Origin: CAZXBB01 sp964638815
GTDB lineage: Bacteria > Planctomycetota > Phycisphaerae > Phycisphaerales > SM1A02
Length of the DNA: 7,818 bases
NCBI GenBank assembly: GCA_964638815.1
Contig: CAZXBB010000034.1
Coordinates: 1 to 7,818 of the forward strand
Direction: 5' to 3'
The stretch's first letter is position 1, and the number at the start of each line of letters is the position of its first letter. Under the pieces are notes generated by a model, which ran no database searches, had not been told where the DNA came from, and worked only from the letters and a program-made list of their open reading frames with translations. This document shows, in pieces, positions 4,942 through 7,818 of the stretch. Both the position numbers and the translations under genes were made by a program.

Positions 4942-5553
4942 ATGGACGGGCAGGAGACCGGCAGGCCGACGGGGACCGGCGCGGGGGTCGCGTCAGGGCG
5001 GCGCAGCCGCGCGCTCGTGGCGGACGTCTATGGGGCCGTGGCGGACCGCGTGTCCGAGCGGCTCGAGGACGTCGCGCGGTTCGTGGAGTCGACCGTCTCG
5101 TTCCAGCCATGGCTCGTGTGGGAGATGCTTTCCGCCGTGGCGACGCGGCCCGGCAGCGGCTCCGGCTTCACCGCCCGGCCCCGGCCCGCGTACGCGGATC
5201 TCGGCGTACCCGGCAGCCGTGACGTGGCCGACCTCCTCGTGGTGGATGTCGCCACGGCCCGCCGCGTGCTGACGGAGATCACCGTGATCAGCGACTGGGC
5301 CAGCAACAAGTGGATCGACAATCTCGACGGCGCGACCCGCCGTCTGAGCCGGACCCTCGTGCCGGACATCGTCCCCCTCCAGGTCGTGGTGACGGCCTCG
5401 CACACGTCCCCGATCGACGTGAACCATCGCTGGCAGCAGTGGCTGGGCATGTCGCGGGTCTGGAAGCGAGAGACCGCGCTGCGCCGCACGCTGCCGCTCG
5501 GTGCGGTGGGGCAGGTCATCGTGACGGCGTGGGATCTCAGCGGCGCGGCGTGA
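4942..5553 (+). CDS. Hypothetical protein, possibly a degenerate PD-(D/E)xK-like fold
   Basis: I do not recognise this 203-residue protein. A Gly/Arg-rich start (1-24) leads into a helical stretch (about 25-67) ending in PWLVWEMLSAVATRP. Then comes YADLGVPG (84-91), a hydrophobic strand DVADLLVVDV (94-103), TEITVISDW (111-119), a helix with NLDGATRRLSRTLV (127-140), and a strand PLQVVVTAS (145-153). The order 'helix, ADLLVVD strand, E-containing strand, D-x-x-x-R-L helix, VVV strand' resembles proteins with the restriction-endonuclease-like fold. However, the usual ExK reads E112-I-T, so catalysis would be doubtful; this is a structural guess only. No signal peptide or membrane segment is seen. 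The ATG fits the leaderless promoter. The gene ends 39 bases before the SpoU methyltransferase on the same strand and is probably co-transcribed with it. Confidence 0.75.
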   Translation: MDGQETGRPTGTGAGVASGRRSRALVADVYGAVADRVSERLEDVARFVESTVSFQPWLVWEMLSAVATRPGSGSGFTARPRPAYADLGVPGSRDVADLLVVDVATARRVLTEITVISDWASNKWIDNLDGATRRLSRTLVPDIVPLQVVVTASHTSPIDVNHRWQQWLGMSRVWKRETALRRTLPLGAVGQVIVTAWDLSGAA

Positions 5554-5556
5554 CAC

Positions 5557-5577
5557 CGGATTCACCGTGGTGATCCG
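5557..5577. repeat. Imperfect 9-bp-arm inverted repeat between two co-directional genes
   Basis: CGGA-T-TCACC (5557-5566) and GGTGA-TCCG (5569-5577) are complementary except for one extra T, around a 2-base centre. It lies in the 39-base gap, 15 bases before the GTG of the methyltransferase gene. The tight centre suits a DNA-binding palindrome better than an RNA hairpin. It could modulate expression of the second gene. Confidence 0.4.
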
Positions 5578-5592
5578 ATCGGGAGACCCGGC

Positions 5593-6456
5593 GTGCGGGA
5601 GGCGATTCCCATCACCGAGCTCGACGACCGCCGCATCGAGGTCTTCCGCGACGTGCGCGACAAGGATCTGCGCGGCCACGACGACGTCTTCATGGCGGAA
5701 TCGGAGTCGGTGCTGCGGCGTCTGCTCCGTCACCCGGAGCGTCTGCACGCGATCTTCCTGAGCGCGCCGAAGCACCGCGCGCTCGCCGGGGAGCTCGCCG
5801 CGCTGCCCGACGAAGTGCCCGTGTACGTCGCCGGGCTCGAGCTGATGACCCGGATCGCCGGCTTTCACATCCACCGCGGCGTGCTGGCGGCCGGACGACG
5901 CCCGCACCGTGACGAATTGACGCTGGACGCGGCGCTCGGCCACCTGCGCGGCGGCGACGCCGGCGACGATCGGGAGGCGAAGGACGAGGTCGTCCTCCTT
6001 CTCGCCGAGGGCATGACGAACGTCGACAACATCGGCGGCCTGTTCCGCAACGCGGCCGCCTTCGGCATCGACGGCGTGGTGCTGGACTCCGCGTGCTGCG
6101 ACCCGCTTTACCGCAAGGCCGTGCGCGTCTCGATGGGGCACGTGCTCTCGATTCCCTACGCGATCAGTCGGTCGTGGCCCGATGACCTCGCCCGTCTCAG
6201 GGACGAGTGGGGCCTGACGCTGGTCGGCGCCGAATCCGGCCGGCGCGCCGCCCCGCTCTGGACGATGCCGGCGCACCGGCGCGTCGGCATCGTCTTCGGC
6301 TCGGAGGCCTGCGGCCTGAGCCCGCGCGCGCTGGAGGCGTGCGACGAGGTGCGCGAGATCCCGATGGCGGAGAACGTGCCGTCGATCAATGTGGCCAACG
6401 CGGTCGCGGTGTTCCTCTACGAGGTGCGTCGCGCAAGGGCGGTCGCGTCCGGATGA
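5593..6456 (+). CDS. SpoU/TrmH-family (SPOUT) RNA 2'-O-methyltransferase
   Basis: This 287-residue cytoplasmic enzyme should 2'-O-methylate a ribose in tRNA or rRNA using S-adenosylmethionine. The N-terminal part (1-130) resembles the small RNA-binding domain of the family, with F-x-AESESVLRRLL (33-45) in place of the usual 'vEG.r.v...l'. The C-terminal knotted SPOUT domain carries all three motifs: motif 1 EGMTNVDNIGGLFRNAAAFG (139-158, Asn146 and Arg152), motif 2 GIVFGSEACGLSPRAL (232-247, Glu238), and motif 3 IPMAENVPSINVANAVAV (256-273). This is close to RlmB/TrmH/TsnR-type proteins, but the target cannot be told from sequence. The GTG at 5593 is preceded by GGGAG with 7-base spacing. The gene probably shares a transcript with the 203-residue gene upstream. 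Confidence 0.92.
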   Translation: MREAIPITELDDRRIEVFRDVRDKDLRGHDDVFMAESESVLRRLLRHPERLHAIFLSAPKHRALAGELAALPDEVPVYVAGLELMTRIAGFHIHRGVLAAGRRPHRDELTLDAALGHLRGGDAGDDREAKDEVVLLLAEGMTNVDNIGGLFRNAAAFGIDGVVLDSACCDPLYRKAVRVSMGHVLSIPYAISRSWPDDLARLRDEWGLTLVGAESGRRAAPLWTMPAHRRVGIVFGSEACGLSPRALEACDEVREIPMAENVPSINVANAVAVFLYEVRRARAVASG

Positions 6457-6461
6457 CCGCC

Positions 6462-6547
6462 GCAGCCGGCTGCATGATGCGGTGATGCGGGCTGCGGGCG
6501 GCGTCCGGCGTCCGGACGATCAGTGTCACGCGGGATGCATGATGCGG
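6462..6547. repeat. 12-bp palindrome and 12-bp direct repeat after the SpoU gene
   Basis: GCAGCCGGCTGC (6462-6473) is a perfect palindrome five bases after the stop codon. TGCATGATGCGG occurs exactly twice, at 6471-6482 and 6536-6547. Between them GCGTCCG is repeated in tandem (6501-6514). No gene is recognisable here. The palindrome might help end transcription, though it has no U-tract. Confidence 0.6.
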
Positions 6548-6572
6548 CAGCGCCACGCGTTGAGCCGAGAAG

Positions 6573-6644
6573 CCTGAAGGACCGCCTGAAGGACCGCCGG
6601 AAGAACCGCCCGCAAGAGCGCCGGATAGAGCGCCCGAATGACCC
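6573..6644 (+). repeat. Six-unit 12-bp decaying tandem repeat in the leader of the lipoprotein gene
   Basis: Units begin at 6573, 6585, 6597, 6609, 6621 and 6633. The first two are identical (CCTGAAGGACCG) and the rest drift step by step (CCGGAAGAACCG, CCCGCAAGAGCG, CCGGATAGAGCG, CCCGAATGACCC). The block lies 20 to 91 bases before the chosen start of the lipoprotein gene. It is also in frame with it: read through, it would encode tetrapeptides of the pattern LKDR, RKNR, PQER, RIER. Confidence 0.75.
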
Positions 6645-6663
6645 GGCCCGCGGAGGACTGTCG

Positions 6664-7818
6664 ATGAGCACGCACCAGGACGCGCCCCGGATCACGAGTT
6701 TCGTCGTTTTCGTCATCACCGTCGTTCTGGGGATCGCGACGGTCGCGTGCGGCCGGTCACGGGCGGATTACACCCCCGATTTCGACCCGCGCGACTTCCC
6801 CGTGCTCGTCGAAACGCTCGCGCTCGACGCCGAGCGGGCGGCCGCGGCGCGGATCATCCTCGAGCGGCATGATGCGACGTTCCGCGAGGCCGCCTCCCGG
6901 ATCCGCCGGCGCGTGGCTGCGGAGGTCGTCCGTCTCGACGGCCCCGACGACGACATCGAGGCCGCGTTCGCGCGCACGAAGGAGGCTCGGGCCGCCATCA
7001 TCGCCGGGTGGAACGTCGAGCGCGAGCGTCTGCGCGCCGCGTTCGTCGCCGAGCTTCAAAGCCTCCTCACCGACGACCAGCTCGGGCGGTGGCCGGATCT
7101 CGAGCGCCGCATGCGAAGGGAGCGGCTTCTCCCGCGGGGCCTCCTCTCGGGCGAGAGCGTTGACCTCGTCCGCGTCGTTGACGCGCTTCGACTGGATCCC
7201 GTGCCGGCGCCCGTGACGGGCCTTCTCGAGGCGTACGCGATCGAGCTCGACCACGCCCTGCGCGTCCGCGCCGCGCTGCCGGAGGCGACGGACGCGACCG
7301 GGCGGACCGACCCGGACCACGCCCCGGACCACGCCCCGGAATACGACCCTCACGACGACCCGGCGCGCGAGGTCCGGGCCCGGACGAAGGTGCGCGATAT
7401 CAACCTGTCGTACGCCGATCGCGTCGCGGGCGCGCTCCCGGGCGACGACAGCGCGGCGTTCCGCGTGCTCTTCGACCGGAAGGCGTTCCCGCGCGTCTAC
7501 CGCGATACCGTCGCGCAGCGGCGGCTCCGCGCCGCCGCGTCCGGAAGCCCGCGCGCCGAAAGCGACCCGAGGATCGCCGCGATCGAGGCCGTGTACCTCG
7601 CGCGTATGACGGATCTCCAGGACCGGCTGCGGGAGACGGTGCGGCGGCACGAACCCGCGCTGCTCCTCCGCCGGCTCGAGCACTCTGCTTCCGCGCAGGA
7701 GGATCCCGATCGCGACGCCGGCGAGGATCCGATCCGCGACGGCTTGGCGAACCTCCGCGCGCTGGAGGAGGAAATGCTGTCGCGCCTTCGCGAAGCGGCG
7801 ACCCCGGACGGGGAGTAG
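6664..7818 (+). CDS. Predicted lipoprotein of unknown function with LTxxQ-like segment
   Basis: The 384-residue protein begins with a signal sequence: MSTHQDAPRI, a hydrophobic core TSFVVFVITVVLGIATVA, then Cys29 (TVAC, a loose lipobox). It should therefore be an envelope lipoprotein; a plain membrane anchor is the alternative. The mature part is Arg- and Glu-rich and mostly helical. LLTDDQLGRWPDLERRM (134-150) looks like the LTxxQ segment of Spy/CpxP-type or similar helical proteins. A low-complexity Asp/Pro/His segment (216-232) divides it from a second helical region with INLSYADRVAGALP (246-259) and AFPRVYRDT (274-282). I associate this second pattern with planctomycete proteins (recollection, not a search). 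No enzyme motif is seen. ATG 6664 is chosen because GGAGGA lies 6 bases upstream and a signal peptide follows at once; the frame is open back to 6523. The gene ends exactly at the window edge with TAG. Confidence 0.82.
   Translation: MSTHQDAPRITSFVVFVITVVLGIATVACGRSRADYTPDFDPRDFPVLVETLALDAERAAAARIILERHDATFREAASRIRRRVAAEVVRLDGPDDDIEAAFARTKEARAAIIAGWNVERERLRAAFVAELQSLLTDDQLGRWPDLERRMRRERLLPRGLLSGESVDLVRVVDALRLDPVPAPVTGLLEAYAIELDHALRVRAALPEATDATGRTDPDHAPDHAPEYDPHDDPAREVRARTKVRDINLSYADRVAGALPGDDSAAFRVLFDRKAFPRVYRDTVAQRRLRAAASGSPRAESDPRIAAIEAVYLARMTDLQDRLRETVRRHEPALLLRRLEHSASAQEDPDRDAGEDPIRDGLANLRALEEEMLSRLREAATPDGE
7309..7356 (+). repeat. 12-bp coding tandem repeat (Asp/Pro/His tetrapeptides)
   Basis: Four 12-base units start at 7309, 7321, 7333 and 7345. 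The first two differ by one base (GACCCGGACCAC, GCCCCGGACCAC) and the others have diverged. They encode DPDH, APDH, APEY and DPHD within the lipoprotein, in what looks like a flexible linker between two helical regions. The unit length equals that of the repeat upstream of the gene, but the sequences are unrelated. Confidence 0.7.

Noticed and set aside
4993..6276. 427-residue minus-strand open frame
   Set aside because: Antisense to two plus-strand genes, one with complete SPOUT motifs; its translation has no recognisable domain and the composition of a GC-rich shadow frame.
6573..6644. Possible CRISPR-like array
   Set aside because: Units are 12 bases, directly adjacent, with no unique spacers; it is a decaying simple tandem repeat.
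6757..7683. 308-residue minus-strand open frame opposite the lipoprotein
   Set aside because: No ribosome-binding site or motif, while the plus strand has a strong Shine-Dalgarno and signal peptide.

Overview
The window is very GC-rich, densely coding DNA from an uncultured-looking or poorly characterised bacterium. Several long open frames lie antisense to real genes, as expected at this base composition. My best guess is a planctomycete, perhaps Phycisphaerae-like. This rests on the look of the last gene (a lipoprotein with an 'FPRVYR'-type C-terminal region), on the variant RlmL-like methyltransferase, and on leaderless genes with extended -10 promoters. It is inference; Gemmatimonadetes or Acidobacteria are not excluded.

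Layout. Bases 1-63 are the 3' end of a group II intron: the 3' arm of domain V and all of domain VI with a bulged branch-point A. The rest of the intron and any reverse transcriptase lie outside the window. Bases 64-254 hold no gene but contain three inverted repeats, the last a likely terminator for the gene that follows on the minus strand. That gene (255-971, minus) is a DUF72 protein. It is divergent from an RlmL-type THUMP/Rossmann RNA methyltransferase (1062-2225, plus). Next comes a CBS-CBS-PP2C (RsbU/SpoIIE-type) phosphatase (2272-3462, plus), convergent with a membrane-anchored CPPC thioredoxin (3547-4089, minus). Upstream of the thioredoxin, on the same strand, is an unusual membrane protein (4250-4840, minus) with an N-terminal SEC-C zinc motif and three His-rich repeats. 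A 203-residue protein of unknown function (4942-5553, plus) is followed 39 bases later by a SpoU/TrmH-family RNA methyltransferase (5593-6456, plus). A 207-base leader full of short repeats precedes a predicted lipoprotein (6664-7818, plus), which ends at the window edge.

How the genes relate. There is no single obvious pathway. Two RNA methyltransferases and a signalling phosphatase look like housekeeping and regulatory genes, each mostly with its own promoter. The thioredoxin and the His-rich SEC-C protein could act together at the cell envelope (redox or metal), but only gene order supports this. The clearest shared theme is regulatory: four genes have a GGTA-type extended -10 placed 6 to 10 bases before the start codon, so their mRNAs should be leaderless or nearly so. 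The other genes use clear Shine-Dalgarno sequences.

Most worth a second look: the intron end; the altered catalytic motifs of the RlmL-like enzyme; the SEC-C/His-repeat protein; the hairpin covering the thioredoxin ribosome-binding site; and the 12-base-period repeats in and before the lipoprotein gene. I see no CRISPR array, tRNA, rRNA, complete mobile element or recognisable defence system.
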